A DNA stretch of 64,000 nt from Bog-532 sp963742865 (GTDB lineage: Bacteria; Actinomycetota; Actinomycetes; Streptosporangiales; Streptosporangiaceae). Positions 16,823 through 24,900 of the stretch are shown here, in pieces; positions within the stretch are counted from its first letter, which is position 1; every line of letters begins with the position of its first letter. The notes beneath the pieces are model-generated. The model was given only the letters and a program-made list of their open reading frames with translations, was not told the DNA's origin and did no database searches. The translations under genes and the position numbers were made by a program. The stretch spans positions 62,001-126,000 of the forward strand of contig CAVUNW010000006.1 in the NCBI GenBank assembly GCA_963742865.1. Reading direction: 5' to 3'.

Positions 16823-18391
16823 ATGTCCTCGCAACCGCGCTGCCTCGTGACCGGCGCCTCTGGCTACATCGGCGGGCGGCTGGTCCCCGAGCTCCTCGCC
16901 GCCGGGTACCCGGTCCGGTGCATGGCCCGCGACCCCGGCAAGCTCAGCGACCGGTCCTGGTCCGGTGACGTCGAGATCGCGACGGCGGACGCGATGGACC
17001 CGGCGGCGGTGCGGCGCGCCCTCGAGGGTGTGGGGGTGGCCTACTACCTCATCCACGCACTGGGCACCGGATCCTCGTTCGAGGAGCGGGACCGCGATTC
17101 GGCGCGGATCTTCGCCGACGCCGCACGCGATGCCGGGGTCGGGCGGATCGTCTACCTGGGCGGGATCATCTCCGGCCAGAACGGCCAGCTGTCCCCGCAC
17201 CTGCGCTCGCGCGGCGAGGTCGGGGACATCCTGCTGGGCAGCGGCGTGCCGACGGCCGCGCTGCAGGCGGCCGTGATCATCGGGAGCGGCTCGGCGTCGT
17301 TCGAGATGCTCCGCTATCTCACCGAACGGCTGCCGGCGATGGTCACGCCCAAGTGGGTGGACACCCGCATCCAGCCGATCGCCGTCCGCGACGTGCTGCG
17401 CTACCTGGTCGCCTCGGCGGCGCTGCCCGCCGACGTCAACCGGCGCTTCGACGTCGGCGGCCCGGACATCGTCACCTACGCGGACATGATGCACCGCTAC
17501 GCCGACGTGGCCGGGCTGCGGCCGCGGGTCCTGGTGCGGGTGCCGGTGCTCACGCCCCAGCTTTCGGCGCTCTGGGTCGGCCTGGTCACGCCGGTCCCGA
17601 GCGGCCTGGCCAAGCCCCTGGTGGAGTCGCTGCGGAACGAGGTCGTGGCGTCCGAGCACGACATCGCGGACTACATTCCCGATCCGCCAGGCGGACTGCT
17701 GGCCCTCGACGACGCCATCGCGCTGGCCCTGCGGCACACCCGGGAAGGTGACGTGTCCACCAGCTGGAGCTCGGCGGGCACGCCCGGCGCGCCCAGCGAC
17801 CCGCTGCCGAGCGACCCGTCCTGGGCGGGCGGCTCGCTGTACGTCGACGAGCGCACCAGCGTGGTGCAGGCCCCGCCGGAGGCGCTGTGGCAGATCATCG
17901 AGGGCATCGGCGGAACGTCCGGGTGGTACTCGTTCCGCGCCGCGTGGGCGGCCCGCGGGCTGCTCGACCGGCTGTCCGGCGGTGTGGGGCTGCGGCGCGG
18001 ACGGCGTGATCCGCGGCACCTCCGGGTCGGGGACGCGCTGGACTTCTGGCGGGTCGAGGCGATCACGCCGGGGCAGCTGCTGCGGCTGCGCGCGGAGATG
18101 AAGCTGCCCGGGCTGGCCTGGCTAGAGCTGTCGGTCGGGCAGAACGACGACGGCGAGACCACCTACCGCCAGCGGGCCATCTTCCAGCCGCACGGGCTGG
18201 CCGGGCACGCCTACTGGCGGTCGATCTCACCGTTCCACGGCATCGTGTTCGGCGGGATGCTCCGTAACATCACCGCGGCCGCCGAGCGGGCCGCCCTAGG
18301 GATACCGAGCGTCAAGGGTGGTGGTGACGCGTCCGGTGGCAATGTCGTACACGTGGCCGGAGACGCTCACCTTCGGGGAGAGCATGGGTGA
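16823..18391 (+). CDS. NAD(P)-binding SDR fused to DUF2867/SRPBCC domain
   Basis: A 522-residue two-domain protein. Residues 1-300 are an atypical SDR/NmrA-like NAD(P)-binding domain (CLVTGASGYIGGRLVPELL; VYLGGI; RFDVGGPDIVTYADMM). Residues 330-500 are a DUF2867-type SRPBCC-like domain (VVQAPPEALWQIIEGIGG, SGWYSFRAAW, LRLRAEMKLPGLAWLEL, TYRQRAIFQPHGLAGHAYW). This architecture is common in actinobacteria and proteobacteria; its substrate is unknown. GGAAG lies just before the ATG. The last 95 bases overlap the carbonic-anhydrase gene on the other strand, and the C-terminal 25 residues are not conserved-looking. Confidence 0.8.
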   Translation: MSSQPRCLVTGASGYIGGRLVPELLAAGYPVRCMARDPGKLSDRSWSGDVEIATADAMDPAAVRRALEGVGVAYYLIHALGTGSSFEERDRDSARIFADAARDAGVGRIVYLGGIISGQNGQLSPHLRSRGEVGDILLGSGVPTAALQAAVIIGSGSASFEMLRYLTERLPAMVTPKWVDTRIQPIAVRDVLRYLVASAALPADVNRRFDVGGPDIVTYADMMHRYADVAGLRPRVLVRVPVLTPQLSALWVGLVTPVPSGLAKPLVESLRNEVVASEHDIADYIPDPPGGLLALDDAIALALRHTREGDVSTSWSSAGTPGAPSDPLPSDPSWAGGSLYVDERTSVVQAPPEALWQIIEGIGGTSGWYSFRAAWAARGLLDRLSGGVGLRRGRRDPRHLRVGDALDFWRVEAITPGQLLRLRAEMKLPGLAWLELSVGQNDDGETTYRQRAIFQPHGLAGHAYWRSISPFHGIVFGGMLRNITAAAERAALGIPSVKGGGDASGGNVVHVAGDAHLRGEHG

Positions 18392-18834
18392 GGTGAGCAG
18401 TCGCTCGACGTCGGCCTTGACGGTCGTGTGCGGGTCGGCGACGGCGGAGGCTTCGAGCGCTGCCTCGGCGAGGCCGGTCGCCTCGGCGGTCTGATGCCGG
18501 AAGCCGGGATCGGCGAGAAAGCCGGTTCCGCATTGCGTGTGGTGAACGATCGCGACTTCGAAGAGCGTGTCAGCCGCGCCCTGGCCGCCGGACAGCTGCT
18601 CGGCGAGGAAGGCGAGGAAGGCGACGTCGTCGATGACGGCCGGGGTGACGCGTCCCCCGCGTTGCGGATGACGGGAGCGTCCCCGAGCTGGAGCCCGAGG
18701 ACGATCGCGGGGTCGACCCGGTGGTCGAGGCAGGTGACGACGAGCACCTGCGCCGCGGGCAGGCCGAGTGCCGCGGGGGTGTAGGTACGGGCGAACTGCT
18801 CGTTGCGCTCGAGCAGGGGGGTCATCCTGGTCAT
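18296..18834 (-). pseudogene. Beta-carbonic anhydrase, one-base frameshift
   Basis: A beta-class carbonic anhydrase interconverting CO2 and bicarbonate with a Zn bound by Cys-His-Cys. The first frame has TCLDHRVDP (the CxDxR pair) and ends its conserved part at VIRNAG; the frame then shifts and the remaining conserved sequence GRVTPAVIDDVAFLAFLAEQ, IVHHTQCGTGF (the HxxC zinc ligands) and a C-terminus ending at the TAG of 18296 follow in another frame. One G is missing from a G run near 18655. Without that shift the protein would have about 180 residues. AAGGA precedes the ATG, which overlaps the preceding small gene by ATGA. Confidence 0.8.
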
Positions 18835-19055
18835 GGCGTTCCTTCTCGTTTCAACGGGTGGGTGTCATCGGCTGGCGGTGGCCGTGGTGCTGACGCCGTG
18901 GCGGGCCGCGATGTCGCGGATGCGCCCGGGAGCGCGGCCGCCTCCTCCTCGGTCAGCACGCGCGCGGATTCCGGGTCGTAGGGGATCCGCTGTCCGCCCG
19001 CGAACCACTCCGCCGCCGTCACCAGCGGCGATCCTGCTGTCCTGTGCCCGCTCAT
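18831..19055 (-). CDS. Small protein of unknown function coupled to carbonic anhydrase
   Basis: A 74-residue frame with an excellent ribosome site (GGGAGG, seven bases before the ATG at 19055) and a stop overlapping the carbonic-anhydrase start (ATGA). The first 45 residues (AAEWFAGGQRIPYDPESARV, then LTEEEAAALPG) resemble the N-terminus of some alpha/beta hydrolases. The last 30 are Pro/Ala-rich and look out of frame: shifting one base after ALPG gives RIRDIAARHGVSTTATASR and a stop. So the real product may be a protein of about 63 residues or a hydrolase remnant. It is transcribed from the region bearing the TetR operators. Confidence 0.45.
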   Translation of the reverse strand: MSGHRTAGSPLVTAAEWFAGGQRIPYDPESARVLTEEEAAALPGASATSRPATASAPRPPPADDTHPLKREGTP

Positions 19056-19076
19056 CGGTAACCTCCCTCGTTATAA

Positions 19077-19130
19077 GTGGACGCTGTACACAATAGCGAG
19101 ATTTGTGGACGCTGTCCACATTGTTATCCT
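19077..19130 (+). promoter_or_regulatory. Divergent promoter with two TetR-type operators
   Basis: Two 15-bp inverted repeats lie between the divergent genes: gtggacgctgtacac at 19077-19091 (one mismatch) and gtggacgctgtccac at 19105-19119 (perfect arms GTGGAC/GTCCAC), centres 28 bp apart. A possible -10 TATCCT (19125-19130) lies six bases before the GTG start of the TetR gene, so that mRNA may be leaderless, with the second operator inside the promoter. The neighbouring TetR protein is the obvious candidate ligand. Confidence 0.65.
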
Positions 19131-19136
19131 GTCGGT

Positions 19137-19793
19137 GTGACGGCCAGCGGATCAGCAGCGGAGACGAACCAGGCGGAGCGGCGGCGACGGCCGCGAGGCG
19201 CCGTCCGCGACGGCCTGGTGGCCGCCGGGCTCGAGCTGGCCCGGACCGGGGGCCCGGACGCCGTAGTGCTCCGTGAGGCAACCCGGATGGTGGGCGTGGT
19301 GCCCAACGCCGCCTACCGGCACTTCGCCGACCGTGACGAGCTCCTCGCCGCGGTCTGCACGGCGGCGATGCGCGAGCTCGCCGGCCGGATGGCCGCGGGC
19401 GTCGCCCGCGTGCCCGGCCAGCACGGCGATCCCGCCGCGGCCCGTGGCCGGCTGCACGCGATCGGCACGGCGTACCTGGAGTTCGCCCGCGAGGAACCGG
19501 GGCTGTTCGCCACCGCATTCGCGCTACCGCAGCAGCACGCCTACGGCGCTCCGGACGGCGAGACCGGCCAGGAGCGCACGCCCCTGGGGCACCTGCGCGC
19601 CGCGCTGGACGAACTGGTCGACGCCGGCGTGCTCCAGCGGCGGCGCCGCGACGGCATCGAATACCCCATCTGGTCCACGGTGCACGGACTGGCGGTACTC
19701 GCCGGGCAAGGGCCGCTGCGCGACATCCCCGACGCCACCCGCCATCACCTCGAGGACCTCACCCGCACCTTCATCGACGAGGGCCTGACCTGA
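19137..19793 (+). CDS. TetR-family transcriptional repressor
   Basis: A 218-residue TetR regulator. The N-terminal DNA-binding domain includes RDGLVAAGLELARTGGPDAVVLREATRMVGVVPNAAYRHFADRDELLAAV, where VVPNAAYRHF is the recognition helix region. The C-terminal domain (TAYLEFAREEPGLFATAF; LDELVDAGVL; WSTVHGLAVL) is typical of the WHG-type ligand-binding domain. The GTG at 19137 is chosen because the two operators end just upstream and no ribosome site exists further 5'. It probably represses itself and the divergent small gene plus carbonic anhydrase. Confidence 0.85.
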   Translation: MTASGSAAETNQAERRRRPRGAVRDGLVAAGLELARTGGPDAVVLREATRMVGVVPNAAYRHFADRDELLAAVCTAAMRELAGRMAAGVARVPGQHGDPAAARGRLHAIGTAYLEFAREEPGLFATAFALPQQHAYGAPDGETGQERTPLGHLRAALDELVDAGVLQRRRRDGIEYPIWSTVHGLAVLAGQGPLRDIPDATRHHLEDLTRTFIDEGLT

Positions 19794-19830
19794 GCCAGCC
19801 CGCTCCCGGCCCCGGCCAGGGCCTGGGCGG

Positions 19831-20295
19831 TCAGGCGGACTCGGCGGCTTTCTTGATGGCGGCGAGGGTCACGGGGATGCCCTTGTGCGCCGCGGTGGAG
19901 CGGATCTCGATCTGGTTCCCGGCGTCGTCGCCGTACCTTTCGTGGAAGCCGGCGATCCCCTTGGGCAGGAAGTTCCAGGTCTCGGTCAGCTCGGTGCCGC
20001 CGTCCAGGGGGGCGAAGGTGTAGCTCCAGCGCACCCACCCGTTGTTCACCTCGAACGTGAACTCGCGGCCGCGCTCGGCCGTCACGACCTGGGAGCGGGT
20101 CTCCCAGGTCCGGCCGGGCACCTCGTTCCGGCCGGTGAACCACGCGCCCGCGCGCGGGCCGCCGCCCTCGTCCCACCAGCAGGCGCGGCAGATCGGGCTC
20201 CACTCCCCCATCCGGGTCACGTCGGAGACCAGATCGTAAAGGGTGTCCGGCGGGCAGGCGACGACGACCGACTCCTCGTAGCTGAGATCACTCAT
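19831..20295 (-). CDS. SRPBCC (START-like) family protein
   Basis: A 154-residue polyketide cyclase/dehydrase-like SRPBCC protein, a helix-grip fold that binds hydrophobic ligands. Diagnostic segments are SVVVACPPDTLYDLVSDVTRMGEWSP, followed by ICRACWWDEG and the middle strand TFEVNNGWVRWSYTFAPLDGGTELTETW. The C-terminal helix (GIPVTLAAIKKAAES) closes the pocket. Starts at the ATG of 20295. It is convergent with the TetR gene and separated by 46 bp from the upstream membrane-protein gene. No catalytic residues can be assigned. Confidence 0.8.
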   Translation of the reverse strand: MSDLSYEESVVVACPPDTLYDLVSDVTRMGEWSPICRACWWDEGGGPRAGAWFTGRNEVPGRTWETRSQVVTAERGREFTFEVNNGWVRWSYTFAPLDGGTELTETWNFLPKGIAGFHERYGDDAGNQIEIRSTAAHKGIPVTLAAIKKAAESA

Positions 20296-20341
20296 GGCCT
20301 CAGTATTTCGCGTCCGTCCTGCCCCGGACGTACGCCAGCGC

Positions 20342-21550
20342 TTAAACCCGGCGGGCGTCCCCGGCGTTCCCCGTGGCGGGGCGGCTCTCCGGGGCGCCGG
20401 AAGAGGCCGGCGCCCCGCTCCGTTCGGCTGATTTCGCCGCCCGTCCCGGTGGCGGCCGGAACGGTTCGATGTGCTCGACCGGGTGCATGCGCGGGCCCGA
20501 CCACTTGGCCGGCACCGCGTCCACGGCGAAGGCGACCGCATAGGCGGCCCGCTCATAGAGGAGCCGCCAGCCGACGAAGTCCGGCCACGCGTCGGCCGGG
20601 TCGCGTTCGATCGGGAAGTCGACCTTCTTCATCCGGGCGACCGCGTCGAGGAACTCCTCGTAGGTGAGGGTGATCCCGGCGTCCGGGTCCGGCTCAGTGG
20701 GGACGTCGATGCCCATCGCCCGGGCGATCCGGGTGAAGCACTGAAATCCGCCGCGCAAGCAGAGCCGGGCGGGCACGACCGGGGCGGACTTCGGGGAGAG
20801 GGAAAGGAACAGGGCGGCCGAATCCAGCACGGCCAGCAGCGCGGTCACCCAGGACGAGAACGGCTGGGGGGAGCGGAACCGGACCAGCGGCAGATACGTG
20901 GTGTGGCTTTCCGCGACGTCCGCCGCCCAGCGCTCCCACTGCGCGTACAGGGCCGGCATCGTGTCGATGGTTGACGTGCCCGAATCGAGCCCGTAGTGCG
21001 TGCGCGCCAGCAGTTCCGGGCCCCACGACGGGACACCGGCGCGGGCGTTCAGCAGCGCGACCTCGGTTTCCCGCCGGTTGAACGCCGCGTACAGGGTGGG
21101 CAGGTACGCGATCTGCAGCGTAATGATGACCAGGCCGGTCGCGGCGCCGACGAAGACCATGAACGCTGGCGTTGTGCCGGGTGGCACTTCGAAGCCCAGC
21201 GTGAACATCGCGGACCCGGACGAGGTGAAGGCGCCCGCCAGGCCGCCCTTCTCGAACGGCCAGAGCAGCAGCGCGAACCCGATAAACGCGGTGCCCAGCC
21301 AGACGAGCAGCTGCGCGAGCAGGATCGCCGCGGCCTGCCCGGCGAGCACCCGGTCGCGCCGGCGGTAGTCGTCGAGGTGCTCGTTGATCATCCGGAACAG
21401 CACGTTGACGGACTTGTCCGCGGCTCGCGTCAGCCGGCTGGCCACCGGCCGTGACACGATGAGCGCGCCGATGACGCTTCCCCATACCGTCAGGACCAGC
21501 ACGCCGCCGATTACCGCCGCGATCACGCGGCCAAAGAGCGGCACCGCCAC
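20342..21550 (-). CDS. Membrane protein, potassium-channel-like
   Basis: A 402-residue integral membrane protein. Four hydrophobic segments occur in the first 140 residues (VIAAVIGGVLVLTVWGSVIGALIV; AAAILLAQLLVWLGTAFIGFALLLW; and FMVFVGAATGLVIITLQIAYL), with a re-entrant-like GSAMFTLGFEVP between the second and third, reminiscent of a degenerate two-helix potassium-channel pore. The remainder is soluble, followed by a Pro/Ala tail. The GTG at 21550 is preceded by AGGAG at good spacing. The same frame is open upstream through an unrelated gene to 23863, which I regard as a GC artefact. The function is not established. Confidence 0.7.
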   Translation of the reverse strand: MAVPLFGRVIAAVIGGVLVLTVWGSVIGALIVSRPVASRLTRAADKSVNVLFRMINEHLDDYRRRDRVLAGQAAAILLAQLLVWLGTAFIGFALLLWPFEKGGLAGAFTSSGSAMFTLGFEVPPGTTPAFMVFVGAATGLVIITLQIAYLPTLYAAFNRRETEVALLNARAGVPSWGPELLARTHYGLDSGTSTIDTMPALYAQWERWAADVAESHTTYLPLVRFRSPQPFSSWVTALLAVLDSAALFLSLSPKSAPVVPARLCLRGGFQCFTRIARAMGIDVPTEPDPDAGITLTYEEFLDAVARMKKVDFPIERDPADAWPDFVGWRLLYERAAYAVAFAVDAVPAKWSGPRMHPVEHIEPFRPPPGRAAKSAERSGAPASSGAPESRPATGNAGDARRV

Positions 21551-21652
21551 GGGTTCTTCTCCTCGGAGGTTCGTTCCGGCGCCGGACCTGGCCCATCCAC
21601 ATGGCCTGCCCCGGGCTCGGACGTCAGACGCGATGTATGAAGATAGGGTGCC

Positions 21653-22396
21653 ATGGACCCGGAGCAGCCCGATATGGGGACGGGATGCGAAGATCGGCGC
21701 GGCCAGGCCGCCCGGCTGGGGGACGCGCGTTCCCACCTGCGCCAGGCCGATCCGGTGCTGGCCCGGCTCATCGACGAGCGGCCGGACTTCGACCCGCGCG
21801 GGTGGATGGACCAGCTGCCGGTGATGGATCTGTACGGCGCGCTCGTGTTCCAGGTCACCGGCCAGCAGCTGTCGGTAGCGTCCACCCGGCGCATCCTGGC
21901 GCGGATCGAGGCGCTGTTCGGCGGGCACCTGCCCTCGCCGGAGGAACTGCTGCGGGCCGACCCCGCGGAACTGCGCGGCGCGGGCCTGTCCGGCCGGAAG
22001 GTGACCACGCTGCGCGATCTCGCGGAGCGGGTGTCCGACGGGCGGCTGGACCTGGCCGTGCTGAGCGGCCTGCCGGATGAGGAGATCATCGCGCAGCTCA
22101 CCGTCATTTCCGGGATCGGGCCGTGGACCGTGCAGGGCGCGCTGATCCTCGCGCTGGACCGGGAGGACGTCGTGCTGCCCGGCGACCTGGCCCTGCGCAA
22201 GGCCGTCCGGTCCGTGTACCGGCTCGACCATCTGCCGCTGCCCGCCGAGGTGACCGCGATCGCCGAGCCATGGCGGCCGTACCGCAGCCTGGCCACCAGC
22301 TATCTGTTCTCGGCCGGCCCGGAGGGCAGCGACGAGGCGCCGGCGGCGGCCCAGACGGCCGACACGGCTGATCAGGTGGCCCCGCGCGAGGGGTAA
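21653..22396 (+). CDS. DNA-3-methyladenine glycosylase (HhH-GPD superfamily)
   Basis: A 247-residue base-excision repair glycosylase of the AlkA-like HhH-GPD family, removing alkylated purines. Seen: YGALVFQVTGQQLSVASTRRI, the helix-hairpin-helix LTVISGIGPWTVQGAL, and the catalytic Asp context VLPGDLALRKAV. It lacks the N-terminal AlkA domain of the enterobacterial enzyme and matches the shorter two-domain actinobacterial type. The C-terminal 25 residues are Ala-rich and likely disordered. The whole gene lies antisense to a long minus-strand open frame; the protein-level conservation shows the plus strand is the real one. Its 3' end meets the 3' end of the MocR gene. Confidence 0.85.
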   Translation: MDPEQPDMGTGCEDRRGQAARLGDARSHLRQADPVLARLIDERPDFDPRGWMDQLPVMDLYGALVFQVTGQQLSVASTRRILARIEALFGGHLPSPEELLRADPAELRGAGLSGRKVTTLRDLAERVSDGRLDLAVLSGLPDEEIIAQLTVISGIGPWTVQGALILALDREDVVLPGDLALRKAVRSVYRLDHLPLPAEVTAIAEPWRPYRSLATSYLFSAGPEGSDEAPAAAQTADTADQVAPREG

Positions 22397-23782
22397 CAGC
22401 TCGCGGAGCGCGGCGCAGAGGCGGGCGATGGCGCCGCTGAACGCATGCTCCGGCGGCGTGCCGTAGCCCACGACCAGCGCCGCGCGATCATGCCGCCCGG
22501 TGGCACAGTAGGCGCCCAGCTCCCCTACGGCCACCCCGTGCGCCGCGGCCCGCGCCGCGGCCCCGGCCTCGCTCTGGCCGGGCGGCAGTTCGCACACCGC
22601 GTGCAGGCCGGCCGCGATGCCGGTGACGCTGACCTGCGGGACCTCGCGATGCAGCGCGGCCACGAGGCGATCCCGGCGGCGGCGGCAGGCCAGGCGGGAA
22701 CGGCGGACGTGCCGGTCGTAGGCGCCCGAGCTGATGAACTCGGCCAGCACGAGCTGGTCCAGGCGGCCGCCCGGGCCGTCGGCGAGCTCCTTGGCCGCGG
22801 CCACGTCCACGGCCAGGTGGGCGGGCAGCACCAGCCAGCCGAGGCGGAGGGCGGGAGCGAGGCTCTTGCTGGCCGAGCCGGCGTAGATGACGTGCTCGGG
22901 CGCCAGCGCCTGGACGGCGCCGACCGGCTGGCGGTCGTAGCGGAACTCACCGTCGTAGTCGTCCTCAATGACCACTCCCCCGGTGTCCCGGGCCCACTCC
23001 ACCGCGCGGGTCCGGCGCTGCGGGGCGAGCGCGGCCCCGAGCGGGAACTGGTGCGCCGGGGTGCACAAGATCGCGCCGGCGTCACCCGCCTCGTGCACCG
23101 CGGCGCCGTGGGCGTCGACCGGCATCAGCGTCAGGTTCAGCCCGGCGGCCTGGACCGCGGCGCGGTAGCTGGGCAGGCTGTACGCCTCCGCGGCCACGGT
23201 GGCCGTACCCCGGGCCCGCAGCACCTGGCAGACCAGCGCGAGCCCCTGGGCGTAGCCCGAGCACACGACGATGCGGTCGGCGCTGGCCCGGACGCCGCGG
23301 GCGCGGGACAGATAATCGGCCAGCGCGTTCCGCAGCTCCGGGCGGCCCCGCGGGTCACCGTAGCCGAACGCCTCGCTGGGCGCGGCCAGCAGCGCCCGGC
23401 GGGTAGCGGCCAGCCAGGCGGAACGGGGGAAGGCGGACACGTCCGGGGAGCCGGGCCGCAGGTCGTAGCGGAGCCTGCGCGGCGGCGAGGCGGCGGGTAT
23501 CTCGTCCGGCTCCGCGGCGGCCCGGCTGGCCACCCGGGTACTCGATCCCCGGGCGGCGGTCAGCCAGCCCTCGGCCACCAGCTGGCCGTACGCCTCGGCC
23601 ACCGTGTTGCGGGCGACGCCCAGGTCGGCGGCCAGGGCCCGGGACGACGGCAGCCGCGTGCCGGGGGCGAGCCGGCCGGTCCGGACGGCGTCGCGCAGCG
23701 CCGACTCAAGGCCGGTCCGCACCTTCCGGCCAGTCAGGTCCAGATGCAGGTCAATCCCGAAAGTGGCCCACGTATCTGCCAT
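22379..23782 (-). CDS. MocR-type GntR regulator with aminotransferase-like domain
   Basis: A MocR/GntR regulator of about 468 residues. The winged helix (LESALRDAVRTGRLAPGTRLPSSRALAADLGVARNTVAEAYGQLVAEGWL) is followed by a fold-type I PLP domain with YGDPRGRPELRNALADYL, EDDYDGEFRYD and the PLP-lysine context YAGSASKSLAPALRLGWL. Such proteins usually control vitamin B6, GABA or amino-acid genes. The ATG at 23782 overlaps the putative direct-repeat operator. There is no in-frame stop at the natural end (LCAALRELLP near 22385); the frame runs on to 20342, so the 3' boundary given is approximate and a one-base error is suspected. Divergent from the AhpD-like gene, its likely target. Confidence 0.82.
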
Positions 23783-23793
23783 AAAAGTGGACC
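23760..23793 (-). promoter_or_regulatory. Direct repeat overlapping the MocR start, possible autorepressor site
   Basis: AAAGTGGCCC (23760-23769) and AAAGTGGACC (23784-23793) are direct repeats 24 bp apart. They flank the MocR start codon and lie upstream of the divergent carboxymuconolactone-decarboxylase-like gene. MocR regulators commonly bind direct repeats, so this could serve both genes. The evidence is only the repeat and its position. Confidence 0.35.
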
Positions 23794-23828
23794 TTACTGC
23801 TGGGCTGGTTGGCTCGTAGGTTGGAGCC

Positions 23829-24359
23829 ATGCCAGAAGGGACCAGCACCGAGATGATCAGCACCGAGACAACGACCGCGGCGAACGGGACCGAGATCCCG
23901 GTCCGCCTGGACTTCGAGCGCTACGCCGCCGGGTATGCCCGGGCCATGGGCCACCTGGACCGGGCCGCGACCAAGGAACTCGACCGGGTCGAGTTCGATC
24001 CGCGGCTGCGCGAACTCGTCCGCATCCGGGCGTCCCAGATCAACGGGTGCGCCTACTGCATCGACATGCACACGAAGGACGCGCGCGCGGTCGGCGAGAC
24101 CGAGCAGCGGCTGTACGCCCTGACCGCCTGGCGGGAGACCCCGTTCTTCACCAGCCGCGAGCGCGCGGCGCTGGCCTTCACCGAGTCCGTCACCCTGCTC
24201 GCCGCCGACCACGTCCCGGCGGCGGCCTACGACGCGGTCGCCGCGGAGTTCAGCCCGGACGAGGTGGCCGCGCTAGTCAGCCTGATCGTCACGATCAACG
24301 CCTGGAACGCGATCAGTGTCAGCACCCGGGCCTGGATCCCCGGTTCCTACCAGCCATGA
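23829..24359 (+). CDS. AhpD-like carboxymuconolactone decarboxylase family protein
   Basis: A 176-residue alkylhydroperoxidase D-like protein. The redox CxxC motif is in INGCAYCIDMHTKDAR, with the family Glu/His proton-relay residues nearby, followed by RLYALTAWRETPFFTSRERAALAF and VSLIVTINAWNAISV. Such single-domain proteins act as peroxidase partners or stress enzymes. The first 25 residues are a Thr-rich extension; a start nearer the conserved core is possible. The gene is divergent from the MocR regulator with 46 bp between start codons and is its probable target. Confidence 0.87.
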   Translation: MPEGTSTEMISTETTTAANGTEIPVRLDFERYAAGYARAMGHLDRAATKELDRVEFDPRLRELVRIRASQINGCAYCIDMHTKDARAVGETEQRLYALTAWRETPFFTSRERAALAFTESVTLLAADHVPAAAYDAVAAEFSPDEVAALVSLIVTINAWNAISVSTRAWIPGSYQP

Positions 24360-24370
24360 CGGCCGAACGG

Positions 24371-24814
24371 TTACCCCTGCTCGCCGAGGGCGTCGAGCAG
24401 GATGCGGGCCTCGCGGCGGAGCCGTTCGGCCCGGTCCGGGTTCCCGGCGTGCTCGCACTGGCCGGCAGCGGTGACCCGCTCGTCGGCTTCGGCGCGGACG
24501 ATCTCGCTGACGTCCGCCGGGGTGAGACGGCGGCGCGGCACCTCGGCGGCACCGACGCCCACCACGGCTCCGGCGACGTGGGGGCTGGTGGCACCGGGCG
24601 CGGGTGTGCTCTCGCCGGGGACGGCTGCGGCGTTGCCGATTGCGCTCAGGGCCGACCGGAGCGCGAAGGCCGCCACCACGTCGCGGTTCCTCATGGCTTC
24701 GCGCAGCGCGGCGCGCAGTCTGGTTTCGGCGTCAGGGCGGCCCTCGGCGTCAGGGCGGGCCTCGACGTCAGGGCGGGCCTCGTCGTCCGCCGGGCGGGCA
24801 GTCACAATGGCCAC
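24371..24814 (-). CDS. GatB/YqeY-like domain protein with N-terminal heptad repeats
   Basis: A protein of about 147 residues related to the GatB/YqeY tail domain associated with tRNA-amidotransferase. Core: RLRAALREAMRNRDVVAAFALRSALSAIGN and VGVGAAEVPRRRLTPADVSEIVRAEADERVTAA. The GTG at 24814 has GGAGG four bases upstream. Near the N-terminus a DNA tandem repeat (about 24727-24785, unit about 18 bp, three copies) encodes EARPDVEARPDAEGRPDAE, an acidic extension likely prone to copy-number change. The start could be the GTG at 24805. Convergent with the AhpD-like gene. Confidence 0.7.
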   Translation of the reverse strand: MAIVTARPADDEARPDVEARPDAEGRPDAETRLRAALREAMRNRDVVAAFALRSALSAIGNAAAVPGESTPAPGATSPHVAGAVVGVGAAEVPRRRLTPADVSEIVRAEADERVTAAGQCEHAGNPDRAERLRREARILLDALGEQG

Positions 24815-24900
24815 GCTACCTCCGCGGAGCCCGGGTGGCCGAGGACGGAATCCACGGAAAATGAATCGGTGAAACGGCAGCACCGTGCGAGCATGTCCCG

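Noticed and set aside
20342..23863. A single 1173-residue fusion of MocR, linker and membrane protein
   Set aside because: The middle 250 codons are antisense to a well-conserved glycosylase gene; the parts are treated as separate genes.
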